Position numbers and translations under genes: made by a program
The notes under the pieces: model-generated
The model's database searches: none
What the model saw: only the letters and a program-made list of their open reading frames with translations
What the model was told of the DNA's origin: nothing
Assembly (NCBI GenBank): GCA_005883305.1
Contig: VBAC01000001.1
Coordinates: 620,001 to 684,000 of the forward strand
DNA length: 64,000 nucleotides
Direction: 5' to 3'
Source of the DNA: Alphaproteobacteria bacterium
GTDB taxonomy: Bacteria > Pseudomonadota > Alphaproteobacteria > Sphingomonadales > Sphingomonadaceae
Shown: positions 55,107-62,633 of the stretch, piece after piece
Numbering within the stretch: the stretch's first letter is position 1
Layout of the letters: the number at the start of each line of letters is the position of its first letter

Positions 55107-56464
55107 CCGCCCACGATACCGCCGATTTCGGGGCGATGATGCGGGTGGCGGCGCGGATGCTGGAGGGCGAGGCGGCGTGGGCGTGGTATTTTCGCGGGCT
55201 GCCGCCGCCGGTGCTGAGAAGGATCAGCGAGGAATTCTTCGCCTGGCAGGCGCATGGCGGGCAGCAGGAGCCGGCGGCCTCCGCCGGGGCAGGCTCGGGC
55301 CACTGGCGCGTGTGGCTGCTGATGGCCGGGCGCAATTTCGGCAAGACCCGGGCCGGGGCGGAGTGGGTCAGCGCAAGGGCGCGGGAGAATCCGGGCGCGC
55401 GGATCGCGCTGGCCGGGGCGACCCGCGACGAGGTGACCAAGGTGATGATCGAGGGGCCGAGCGGGCTGCTCGCCGTGGCGCGGAGCGACGAGCGCCTGCG
55501 CTGGCGGCCGACGCGGGGCGTGCTGGAATTCCCGAACGGGGCGGAGGCCTTTCCCTATTCGGGCGCGGCGCCGGAAGCGCTTCGCGGCCCCGAGCATCAT
55601 TTCGCCTGGTGCGACGAGCTCGCCAAATGGCGGCGGGCGGAGGCGGCGTGGGACAATCTGATGCTCGGGCTGAGGCTGGGCGAGCGGCCGCGGGCGATCG
55701 TCACCACCACGCCGCGTTCGGGCGCGATCCTGCGGCGCGTGCGGGCGGATTCGGGGACGGTCGAGACGAACGGGACGATGGCGGAGAATGTCCATGCGTC
55801 GGGCGCGTTCGTGCGCTGGGCCGAGGCGGCTTATGGAGGCACCCGGCTCGGGCGGCAGGAGCTGGAGGGGGTGCTGTTCGACCAGCCGGAGGGGGCGCTG
55901 TTTCCGCGGGAGATCATGGAGAAGGGGCGGGTTCAGTTGGGGACAGTTACTAGTAACTGTCCCTTCGGGCGCGTCGTGGTCGGTGTCGATCCGCCGGCGA
56001 GCGTCGAGGGGGCGTGCGGGATCGTGGTTTGCGCTCTTGGCGCGGACGAGATCGCCTATGTGCTCGACGACCGCAGCGTGGCGGGCTTGAGGCCCGAGGG
56101 CTGGGCGCGGGCGGTGGCGGCGGCGGCTCGGGACTGGGGCGCGGACCGGGTGATCGCCGAGCAGAACCAGGGCGGCGACATGGTCGAGAGCGTGCTGAGG
56201 AGCATCGAGGCGCGGCTGCCGGTGCGGCTGGTCAGCGCCAGCCGGGGCAAGGTGGCGCGGGCCGAGCCGGTCGCGGCCCTGTTCGAGAGCGGGCGGGCGC
56301 GGCTGGCGGGGCGGTTTCCGGCGCTCGAGGACGAGCTTGCGGGGCTGACGCTCGCCGGCGGCTATGAGGGGCCGGGCAAGTCGCCCGACCGGGCCGACGC
56401 CCTCGTCTGGGCGATGGCCGAGCTGGCCGCGCCGCGCGCCGAGCCGCGGATTCGCATGCTCTAA
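55103..56464 (+). CDS. Large terminase subunit (phage/GTA type)
   Basis: 453 residues. The ATPase part has Walker A WLLMAGRNFGKTRAGAEW (Lys81) and Walker B EHHFAWCDELAKWRR (Asp-Glu). The nuclease part starts VVVGVDPPASVEGACGIVV with its catalytic Asp, and ends with KSPDRADALVWAMAEL. This is the motor that packages DNA in gene transfer agents and many phages. No portal, protease or capsid gene follows; the reb operon comes next from the other direction. A perfect palindrome interrupts the linker (separate entry). Confidence 0.9.
   Translation: MTAHDTADFGAMMRVAARMLEGEAAWAWYFRGLPPPVLRRISEEFFAWQAHGGQQEPAASAGAGSGHWRVWLLMAGRNFGKTRAGAEWVSARARENPGARIALAGATRDEVTKVMIEGPSGLLAVARSDERLRWRPTRGVLEFPNGAEAFPYSGAAPEALRGPEHHFAWCDELAKWRRAEAAWDNLMLGLRLGERPRAIVTTTPRSGAILRRVRADSGTVETNGTMAENVHASGAFVRWAEAAYGGTRLGRQELEGVLFDQPEGALFPREIMEKGRVQLGTVTSNCPFGRVVVGVDPPASVEGACGIVVCALGADEIAYVLDDRSVAGLRPEGWARAVAAAARDWGADRVIAEQNQGGDMVESVLRSIEARLPVRLVSASRGKVARAEPVAALFESGRARLAGRFPALEDELAGLTLAGGYEGPGKSPDRADALVWAMAELAAPRAEPRIRML
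55940..55963. repeat. 24-bp perfect palindrome inside the large terminase gene
   Basis: GGGACAGTTACT and its exact reverse complement are joined with no spacer. In the terminase frame it adds residues around GTVTSNCP between the ATPase and nuclease domains. It contains a CTAG core and is AT-richer than its surroundings. Confidence 0.9.
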
Positions 56465-56495
56465 AAAGGAAGCGGCGGCTCCGGGGAGCCGCCGC
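56463..56495 (-). terminator. Intrinsic terminator of the reb operon
   Basis: On the minus strand GCGGCGGCTC pairs with GAGCCGCCGC (10 bp, 4-base loop), followed by TTCCTTTTT. It lies 26 bp past the last reb gene. The same hairpin without the T run would be read by the convergent terminase message. Confidence 0.85.
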
Positions 56496-56520
56496 GGGGA
56501 GTAGGGCCGGACCGGGATGA

Positions 56521-56826
56521 TCAGGTGCCGGTGCGGAGGATCTGCGCCAGGCTCTCGGCGAGGCCGACCGAGGCGTCCGCGTCGGCCAGCGTGTCGACGC
56601 TGAACAGCTGGATGACGCCCTGGGTCGTCGCCGCCTGCTGCAGGATGTTCTGCGAGTTCTGGGTGGTGACGGCGTTCTGGAACATCAGCCCGGTCGCCTG
56701 GGCCAGCGACTGGTAGATCGTGCCCATCGCGATCGCGGGGCCGTCGGCCAGGACCTTGACGTTCGACTGGGTGACCGCGTCGGTGACCTGCGGGTTGACC
56801 CGATAGTGCTCCGGATAGTCTGGCAT
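56521..56826 (-). CDS. RebB-family R-body protein (distal copy)
   Basis: 101 residues. NPQVTDAVTQSNVKVLADGP then AIAMGTIYQSLAQATGLMFQ and NAVTTQNSQNILQQAATTQG are the RebB (killing trait) signature. Reb proteins assemble into coiled protein ribbons (R-bodies) that unroll and rupture membranes. RBS AAAGGAA precedes ATG 56826. It is the last gene of the operon. Confidence 0.88.
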   Translation of the reverse strand: MPDYPEHYRVNPQVTDAVTQSNVKVLADGPAIAMGTIYQSLAQATGLMFQNAVTTQNSQNILQQAATTQGVIQLFSVDTLADADASVGLAESLAQILRTGT

Positions 56827-56869
56827 CAGTCTGTTCCTTTTCAAGACGGGGTTGAACGGCCAGCGCGCC

Positions 56870-57181
56870 TCACGAAGACGCCTGGGCAGTGGCAACGACC
56901 TGCTTCACCAGGTCGAGTGCTTCTTTGACGGCAAGGCTCGTTCGCGCGCCGCGTTCGCCATATTCCCTGGTCAGCTCGAGCATCGCGCTCATCGCGTTGA
57001 GCTGATACTGATTGCTTGCCGCGAGCTGGTCCCTGGCCACGGTGGCGACGTGCGCAACCATCAGGCTGGCGAGGCTGACCGCCGGCGTCAGCCCGATGAC
57101 GTCGGCGTTGACGTCGTAGGCGAGGGCTTCGGCAAAGCGGGGATCAATATCGACCATCGGTTCGGTCCCGTCGTTGTTCAT
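56870..57181 (-). CDS. Divergent Reb-like protein
   Basis: 103 residues from ATG 57181 (TTG at 57199 is an alternative). The central text VNADVIGLTPAVSLASLMVA then HVATVARDQLAASNQYQLNA parallels the RebB core: an N-terminal V..D segment, an Ala-rich helix, then a Gln/Asn-containing helix (SNQYQLN versus the SNQHNLN of the proximal RebB). It is more diverged than the two clear copies and may be a variant subunit or assembly factor. Confidence 0.68.
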   Translation of the reverse strand: MNNDGTEPMVDIDPRFAEALAYDVNADVIGLTPAVSLASLMVAHVATVARDQLAASNQYQLNAMSAMLELTREYGERGARTSLAVKEALDLVKQVVATAQASS

Positions 57182-57195
57182 GGGAATAGGACGCC

Positions 57196-57603
57196 TCAAG
57201 GCTTGCCGCGTGACGCGCCGGAGCGCAGCTTCTGAAGCGCGCCGGCATTCTGCTTGACCTTCGCGTCGATCAGGCTCGTGAGGGTCCTGAACCGCGCGTC
57301 CATCAGCTCGTTGACCATCTCCGTCGTTCTCTGCACCGCCCGCTCCTCGCGGGCCATCTCGGCGAGGCGCCGCTCCTCGGCCGCGCTCTCCGAGAGCATG
57401 GGGTCGATCCAGGGCGTGGGCCCGGGCTCGCCCAGCGCGATTTCGCGCAGGCGGTCGACGTCGCGGTGCACCCTGTGGATGAGAACGGCAAGCTCTTCGC
57501 GGAACCTGCCAAGCAAAGCGTGGGTGCGATCGAATGAATGTTCCACCGCGTTCACCCCCGGCGGCGGGGCTTCGCTGGCGCCTCGCGCCGATTCGCTGGT
57601 CAT
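57196..57603 (-). CDS. Coiled-coil hypothetical protein of the reb operon
   Basis: 135 residues, highly charged and helical (RTHALLGRFREELAVLIHRV, EERRLAEMAREERAVQRTTE, MVNELMDARFRTLTSLIDAK). A coiled coil is likely from about residue 75. No family is recognised. It may scaffold or regulate R-body assembly, judged only from its place between reb genes (14 bp before the Reb-like gene). Confidence 0.65.
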   Translation of the reverse strand: MTSESARGASEAPPPGVNAVEHSFDRTHALLGRFREELAVLIHRVHRDVDRLREIALGEPGPTPWIDPMLSESAAEERRLAEMAREERAVQRTTEMVNELMDARFRTLTSLIDAKVKQNAGALQKLRSGASRGKP

Positions 57604-57646
57604 GGCTTTGTTCCGTTCAGGATCGAGGAGCAGTGGCGGCCGCGGG

Positions 57647-58498
57647 TCATTCGTTGGCCGGCGGATCGGGCCAGTTGGCGCGGCGATTGTAATCGAGGGC
57701 GAAGACCGTCTCGCCCCGGGCCCGGCGGACGCTGATCGACAGCCGGGTGAGGACGAAGACCGTGGCGAAGGCGGCGACGCAGCGAACGGCGGCCGGCTTC
57801 CACAGCAATTGCCAGACCCAATCCGGCCCGCCCATCAAATTGGCGCCGAGGGCCCGGCCGCCATAGGTGTCGTCGACCGGGGCCAGCGCCAGCGCACGCG
57901 ACATGTAGAAGCTGCAGACGTCGGCGATCGAGCTGGTGTCGTCGTTAAGGGTGAAGATGGGCTTGCTGCCGTGCCTTCGGGTTTCCGGCTTGGGCGCGTG
58001 CACGAGATCGTTGGCGACCCGCGAGATCACTCCGAACGAATTGAAGGCGAAGGTCTGGCTGATCTCCAGCCGATCGTCGATTCGGCCGAGGTCGATCGAG
58101 GCGGCGCCCCCGTCGCGGCCGAGAATGAGCGGCAGATGTTCCGCGGGCAGGATGTCGACGGTGAGCTGGGGAAGGTCCTCGTTCTGGCCGAAGCCGAAGA
58201 TCGCGCAGAGGCCGTCGGTCGACTGGGTGGAGACGACCATCGCCGGAACCGGCTCCCTCTGCCGGGTGTGGAGGCTGGCGCGGAACAGGTGGCCGATGGT
58301 TTCGATCTCGGGATAGATGCACAGGACGCCGTCCCCGTGCCAGTCGGACGCGGCGCCCGCCCGAGCGCCGGGCCGATGCGCGATCCTGGGCCCGGCCTGG
58401 GGATCGCTGGTGTCGACGGCGATCGGCTTGAAGACGAACCGGCTGGACAAGCCCTCCGGTTCGGGAAGGCCGGGGACGTTGAACGGGATCACGTTCAT
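57647..58498 (-). CDS. Hypothetical protein of the reb operon
   Basis: 283 residues. No signal peptide. The N-terminal half is beta-rich (GVLCIYPEIETIGHLFRASL, PAMVVSTQSTDGLCAIFGFG), followed by ISQTFAFNSFGVISRVANDL. A single hydrophobic stretch near the C-terminus (AAVRCVAAFATVFVLTRLSI) could be a membrane helix. No family recognised. ATG 58498 is behind AGGAG. It is the largest protein of the operon and a candidate for a membrane dock or a switch of R-body extension. Confidence 0.7.
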   Translation of the reverse strand: MNVIPFNVPGLPEPEGLSSRFVFKPIAVDTSDPQAGPRIAHRPGARAGAASDWHGDGVLCIYPEIETIGHLFRASLHTRQREPVPAMVVSTQSTDGLCAIFGFGQNEDLPQLTVDILPAEHLPLILGRDGGAASIDLGRIDDRLEISQTFAFNSFGVISRVANDLVHAPKPETRRHGSKPIFTLNDDTSSIADVCSFYMSRALALAPVDDTYGGRALGANLMGGPDWVWQLLWKPAAVRCVAAFATVFVLTRLSISVRRARGETVFALDYNRRANWPDPPANE

Positions 58499-58602
58499 TG
58501 CGCTTTCTCCTGTGATCGCGGGCGGGGCTGGAAGGGTCGGGACTGCGCGCTCGCGCCGGCGGCGAGCGGTGCGGGCGCCGCGCGGCCTTTCGGCGCGCGG
58601 CC

Positions 58603-58983
58603 TCACGCGAACACCGTCTTGGTTTCGGCGGCCTCGGTGATGATCGCCCCGGCGAAGACCGGGAGCTCGCCCATCAGCTCCTGGATCAGGACGAGCGTCG
58701 CCGGGCCTGCGGGATTGTCTTCGAGCGACTCGTTGAGCGCGCGGGCGGTGGCGGGAACCATGATCATCTCCATGCTCTGCAGGAAGCTGCGCATGTCCTG
58801 GATCATCATCGCGCCGGCCTGGTCAGCGAGCGCGTTCGCGCCGACCTGCATGCCGGTCGGCAGGATCTCGCCCGAAAGGCCCTTGGTCGGATCCAGGACC
58901 TTGCGATTGGTGAACCGGACCGCTTCCTGGACCATCACCATGCCCGGCGTGCGGCTGTCGGAGCTTGGATCGTCGAGGCTCAT
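58603..58983 (-). CDS. Hypothetical protein of the reb operon (Reb-associated)
   Basis: 126 residues. GMVMVQEAVRFTNRKVLDPT then GEILPTGMQVGANALADQAG and AMMIQDMRSFLQSMEMIMVP: helical, Met-rich and small like Reb subunits, but without the clear RebB signature. It follows the proximal rebB by 38 bp. It may be a second structural component. Confidence 0.65.
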   Translation of the reverse strand: MSLDDPSSDSRTPGMVMVQEAVRFTNRKVLDPTKGLSGEILPTGMQVGANALADQAGAMMIQDMRSFLQSMEMIMVPATARALNESLEDNPAGPATLVLIQELMGELPVFAGAIITEAAETKTVFA

Positions 58984-59021
58984 TCAAACTCTCCCGGTGT
59001 TGGAAGCAGGGACCGCGCGCC

Positions 59022-59243
59022 TCAACTGCCGCTCTCGATCATCTGGATCGCCTTGGCGACGATGGTGGCGTTGAGCTGGTTGAGGTTGTGCTGATTGCTG
59101 ACCGCGTTCTGGCCGGCGATGCCGTTGGCGCTGGCCATGATCTGGTAGAAGGCGGCCATCGCCTGGGCCGGCGCCTCGGCCAGCACCTTGACGTTGGTCT
59201 GGGTGATGGCGTCGGTGATCTGGGCATTGACATGTTCCGGCAT
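59022..59243 (-). CDS. RebB-family R-body protein (proximal copy)
   Basis: 73 residues. NAQITDAITQTNVKVLAEAP then AQAMAAFYQIMASANGIAGQ and NAVSNQHNLNQLNATIVAKA match the RebB family and align closely with the distal copy (TDA[VI]TQ[ST]NVKVLA shared). It lies 28 bp after the sigma-factor gene. The ribosome site GGGAGCC precedes the ATG. Confidence 0.9.
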   Translation of the reverse strand: MPEHVNAQITDAITQTNVKVLAEAPAQAMAAFYQIMASANGIAGQNAVSNQHNLNQLNATIVAKAIQMIESGS

Positions 59244-59271
59244 GAGCGGCGGCTCCCTGGTTCAGACAGGT

Positions 59272-59910
59272 TCACGAGCTTAGACGCGCGGGCCGGCGGT
59301 CCGTGACGCCCTCGCGCGAACAGGCGGAAAACCAGCCGGCAAGCGCCTGGCGGAGCTTCTGCACCCGCTTGCGCGCGCCCGCCTCGCTGATCCCGAGGGA
59401 CGGCGCGATCTCGCTGTAGGACCGATGCTCCAGGAAGCGCTGGACGAACAGCTCGCGCGCCTCCCCGGAAAGGCGGTCGAGCAATGCGTCGAGCGCGGCG
59501 AGGGCCTGGCTCGTCGCCAGTTGGGCGTGGACGTCGGTTCCACAGGACGGAAGCCGCCAGCTGTCGGCTTCCGAGTGAACGTCGACGGTCCTGTCGTAGA
59601 GCAGCGCGCCGCGGCGCGCCTGGCGATATTCGTCGATGGCAAGATTGCGCAAGACGAGGAAATAGAGCCCGCCGACTTCCCGCAGCGGCCGGTCGTGCCT
59701 GGCGACGAAATCGAGGATCCGCGCCGTCGCCCGGGATACCAGATCCTCGCCGCGATCGCGGTCGCCCCGGAAGAACGAGGCCGCGCGCGACACGAGCGCG
59801 GGATATGATTGCGTCCAGGCGAGGCGCACCGCTTGGCGGTTTTCTTCGATGATGAGCTCGAGCGGCTTCGGCGGCGCCGTATCGCTGTCGAGAAGTTCCA
59901 GTTCGAGCAT
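59272..59910 (-). CDS. ECF-like sigma-70 family factor
   Basis: 212 residues from ATG 59910 (TTG at 59949 possible). Region 2: AASFFRGDRDRGEDLVSRAT then YFLVLRNLAIDEYRQARRGA; region 4: ALDALLDRLSGEARELFVQR then SYSEIAPSLGISEAGARKRV. As the first gene of the reb operon it probably directs its own transcription and that of the R-body genes. No anti-sigma gene is adjacent. Sigma factors have been linked to reb clusters in Pseudomonas. Confidence 0.85.
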   Translation of the reverse strand: MLELELLDSDTAPPKPLELIIEENRQAVRLAWTQSYPALVSRAASFFRGDRDRGEDLVSRATARILDFVARHDRPLREVGGLYFLVLRNLAIDEYRQARRGALLYDRTVDVHSEADSWRLPSCGTDVHAQLATSQALAALDALLDRLSGEARELFVQRFLEHRSYSEIAPSLGISEAGARKRVQKLRQALAGWFSACSREGVTDRRPARLSS

Positions 59911-60097
59911 AGGCCGTTCCCGAAAAAGGGCAGGCCTATCAGTCGACAACGCGCGCGATTGTTACCGGGGTAACATGAGGCGATGAAAAACCGTACGAAG
60001 GAGGGGCGGAGTTTCTATCATAATCGGTACAAAACAAGACGCTGGACAAAAAGAGCGACAATATGGTTGAACTGCGCGGGGACAGGATAGGGGGAAC

Positions 60098-60770
60098 GTG
60101 CCTGTGACTGACGATCGATTCGAATTCATCTCAACCATGCGGCGGAGCGCACTGTTTTCGTCCATGTCGGACTCCGAAATGAAGTCAGTATTCTTCCAGT
60201 CGAAAAAATTTTAATAAAGGCGATGTCGTCCAGTCTTTCGGCGCGGCCGCGAGGACGATCCTCCTCGTCCATTCTGGCTGGCTGATACAGCGCCTCATCC
60301 ATCATGACGGAAACGAATTGATCGTTTCGTTTCGCGGGCCGGGAGAGATAGCCGGTCTGCCCGAATCTGTCATGTCCTTGCCGGCGGAAAGGGAGACGCT
60401 GGCCGGGGACGATGGAAGCGCGCTCTCGATCCCGTGGCGATCTCTCGCCGAGGTCGCCGGCGCGGACCTTTGGGCGCGGATCGCCCGAGCGCTCGCGGAG
60501 GAGCAGCGGGAGCTGCTGCGCAAGCTCGAATCGGTGTCCTTCCACTCGCTCGAGGCGCGGGTCGCGGTCTTTCTGCTCGACATGCAGCGGCTCGAGCGGC
60601 GGACGCCGTCGCTGAGGATGAGCCAGGCGACCATCGCCCAGGCGGTCGGGGCGAGCCGGCCGAAGGTGAACAGGTGCCTGAAGGCGTTCGCGCGGCGCGG
60701 CGCGATCGCCTATCGCGGCGGCGAGCTGCCCAGCGTGCAGGACCGTGCCGCGTTGATCCGACTGATTTAG
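60098..60770 (+). pseudogene. Crp/Fnr-family regulator interrupted by a +1 frameshift
   Basis: Two frames together give a normal Crp/Fnr protein of about 224 residues. From GTG 60098 (behind AGGGGGAAC) the first frame reads MPVTDDRFEFISTMRRSALF then SSMSDSEMKSVFFQSKKF and stops at TAA 60212-60214. The next frame continues NKGDVVQSFGAAARTILLVH then SGWLIQRLIHHDGNELIVSF, and includes the HTH MSQATIAQAVGASRPKVNRC. The break is at AAAAAATTTT, one base too many. A start at TTG 60318 would give only 150 residues lacking half of the cyclic-nucleotide domain. It is divergent from the sigma gene. Confidence 0.8.
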
Positions 60771-60837
60771 GAATCGAGGTTGCGGTCCAAAAAGGGGAGT
60801 GGTCCCGGCGAAGCGGCGCCCCGCAAAGTCGGGCAAC

Positions 60838-61308
60838 CTAGACCGGGATTTCGGTCGTGTACTTGACCTGCCGAAGCGCGAAGTTCGAGGCCGCGTTGGC
60901 GACGCTGGGGTGGGCGAGGACGCCCTGGCGGATGAAGCGGTCGTAATCGGCGACGTCGCGCACGGCAATGCGCAGCAGATAGTCCCACTCGCCCGACATG
61001 GCGTAGCATTCGACGATCTCCTCGCGCGAGCCGATGAACGCCTCGAACTCGGCGCGGGCGTCGACCGTCTGGCGGTGCATCCGGACCTGGCACATGACGT
61101 TGACCGCGCGGCCGAGGCGTGCGGGGTCGGCGAGGCGGACCGAGGGGCCGAGCACGCCCGCTTTTTCGAGCGCGCGGACCCGGCGCCAGACCGAGGCCGC
61201 GGAGGCGCCGACGGTCTCGGCGAGGGCGGCGTGGCTGAGGCTCGCGTCGCGCTGAAGGGCGCGAACGATCCGCCGGTCTATCGGGTCGAGATGGGCTTCT
61301 TCATTCAT
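60838..61308 (-). CDS. Lrp/AsnC-family transcriptional regulator
   Basis: 156 residues. HTH: LDPIDRRIVRALQRDASLSH then AALAETVGASAASVWRRVRA. The RAM/ACT effector domain includes VECYAMSGEWDYLLRIAVRD and HPSVANAASNFALRQVKYTT. It is divergent from the aminotransferase gene and likely controls it in response to an amino acid. ATG 61308 is used; GTG 61317 is possible. Confidence 0.92.
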   Translation of the reverse strand: MNEEAHLDPIDRRIVRALQRDASLSHAALAETVGASAASVWRRVRALEKAGVLGPSVRLADPARLGRAVNVMCQVRMHRQTVDARAEFEAFIGSREEIVECYAMSGEWDYLLRIAVRDVADYDRFIRQGVLAHPSVANAASNFALRQVKYTTEIPV

Positions 61309-61323
61309 GATCTGCACATATCA

Positions 61324-61339
61324 TGAAACGCATGTTTCA
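61324..61339. promoter_or_regulatory. Dyad operator between lrp and the aminotransferase gene
   Basis: TGAAAC-GCAT-GTTTCA is a perfect dyad 15 bp upstream of the Lrp start and 88 bp upstream of the aminotransferase start. It is a likely Lrp-type binding site. Confidence 0.55.
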
Positions 61340-61427
61340 CGAAAGGGCGATATCGCGGCGAGATTGATAAGCCTTTGCGCGGGTGTTCGACTAGGAATAG
61401 AGCAAATCTCCAAGACAGGCGCTGCAC

Positions 61428-62633
61428 ATGGAACAGGGGTTCATCTTGAGCGACAAGCCTTTGCTGCTGGACCGGCTCGAGGCGCAGCCGGCGGATTCGC
61501 TGATCGCCCTGATCGCCCTGGCCGAGGCCGATCCGCGGCAGACCAAGATCGACGTCGGAGTCGGCGTCTATCGCGACGCCGCCGGCGGCACGCCGATCCT
61601 GAAGTGCGTCAAGGCGGCCGAGAAGATCCTGTGGGAGACCCAAGGCACCAAGGCCTATATCGGCAGCCAGGGCGACGCGCGCTTCACCGACCTGATCAAG
61701 CCGATCGTGTTCGGCGACAGCCTCGCGGCGGATGACCGCATTATCGGCCTGCAGACTCCGGGCGGATGCGGCGCGCTGAGGCTCGGGGCGGAGCTGATCG
61801 CCAAAGCGAGCCCGGGCGCTCGGATCTTCGTCGGCGAGCCGACCTGGCCCAACCACCAGCCCTTGATCGCCTCGGCGGGCGTCGAAATGGTGCCCTATTC
61901 CTATTACACCAAGGGCCGCGCCGGCATTCACTTCGACGCGATGATGGACGCGCTGGAGGGCGCGGAACGGGGCGACCTCGTGCTGCTCCACGGCTGCTGC
62001 CACAATCCCACCGGCGCGGACCTCGACCTCGACCAGTGGAAAGCGGTCGCGGAGCTGATCGCGCGGCGCGGGCTCGTGCCGTTCGTGGACATCGCCTATC
62101 AGGGCTTCGGGGACGGGATCGAGGCCGACGCGGGCGGCACGCGGCTGGTGGTCGAGGCGGCGGAGCAGGCTTTGGTCGCGCAGAGCTGCGACAAGAATTT
62201 CTCCTGCTATCGCGACCGGCTCGGAAACCTCTTCGTCAAGGGATCGAGCGCGAAGGCGGCCGAGGTGGCGTTCGGCAATTTGATGGGGCTCGCGCGCACC
62301 TCCTGGTCGATGCCGCCGGACCATCCCGCCGCGGTGGCGCGGATCATCCTCGACGATGCCGAGCTGCGGGCGCTGTGGGTTTCGGAAGTCGATAATATGG
62401 GTAGCCGCATTCGCGAGCTTCGCGCCCGCCTCGCCGCGTCCGATCCGCGGCTTGCCTATATCGAGGGGCAGAAGGGCATGTTCTCGATGCTTCCGCTCAG
62501 CGGCGAGCAGGTGCTCGACCTGAGGCGCGAGCACGGCATCTACATGGCGCCGTCGGGCCGGTTCAACGTGGTCGGGCTCTCGGACGACAATGTCGACCGC
62601 TTCGCCGCCGCTGTGGTGGAGGCGCTCGCATGA
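61428..62633 (+). CDS. Aromatic-amino-acid / aspartate aminotransferase
   Basis: 401 residues, class I PLP aminotransferase of the AspC/TyrB group. KIDVGVGVYRDAAGGTPILK opens the fold, HGCCHNPTGADLDLDQWKAV contains the N-P-T-G turn, and SCDKNFSCYRDRLGNLFV holds the PLP lysine. The C-terminal Arg is in YMAPSGRFNVVGLSDDNV. An Lrp regulator stands divergently beside it. The stop overlaps the E1 gene (ATGA). Confidence 0.92.
   Translation: MEQGFILSDKPLLLDRLEAQPADSLIALIALAEADPRQTKIDVGVGVYRDAAGGTPILKCVKAAEKILWETQGTKAYIGSQGDARFTDLIKPIVFGDSLAADDRIIGLQTPGGCGALRLGAELIAKASPGARIFVGEPTWPNHQPLIASAGVEMVPYSYYTKGRAGIHFDAMMDALEGAERGDLVLLHGCCHNPTGADLDLDQWKAVAELIARRGLVPFVDIAYQGFGDGIEADAGGTRLVVEAAEQALVAQSCDKNFSCYRDRLGNLFVKGSSAKAAEVAFGNLMGLARTSWSMPPDHPAAVARIILDDAELRALWVSEVDNMGSRIRELRARLAASDPRLAYIEGQKGMFSMLPLSGEQVLDLRREHGIYMAPSGRFNVVGLSDDNVDRFAAAVVEALA

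Noticed and set aside
60318-60770. Crp-like gene annotated as an intact 150-residue protein from TTG 60318
   Set aside because: The sequence directly upstream encodes the missing half of the cyclic-nucleotide domain in two frames, and a good ribosome site precedes GTG 60098.
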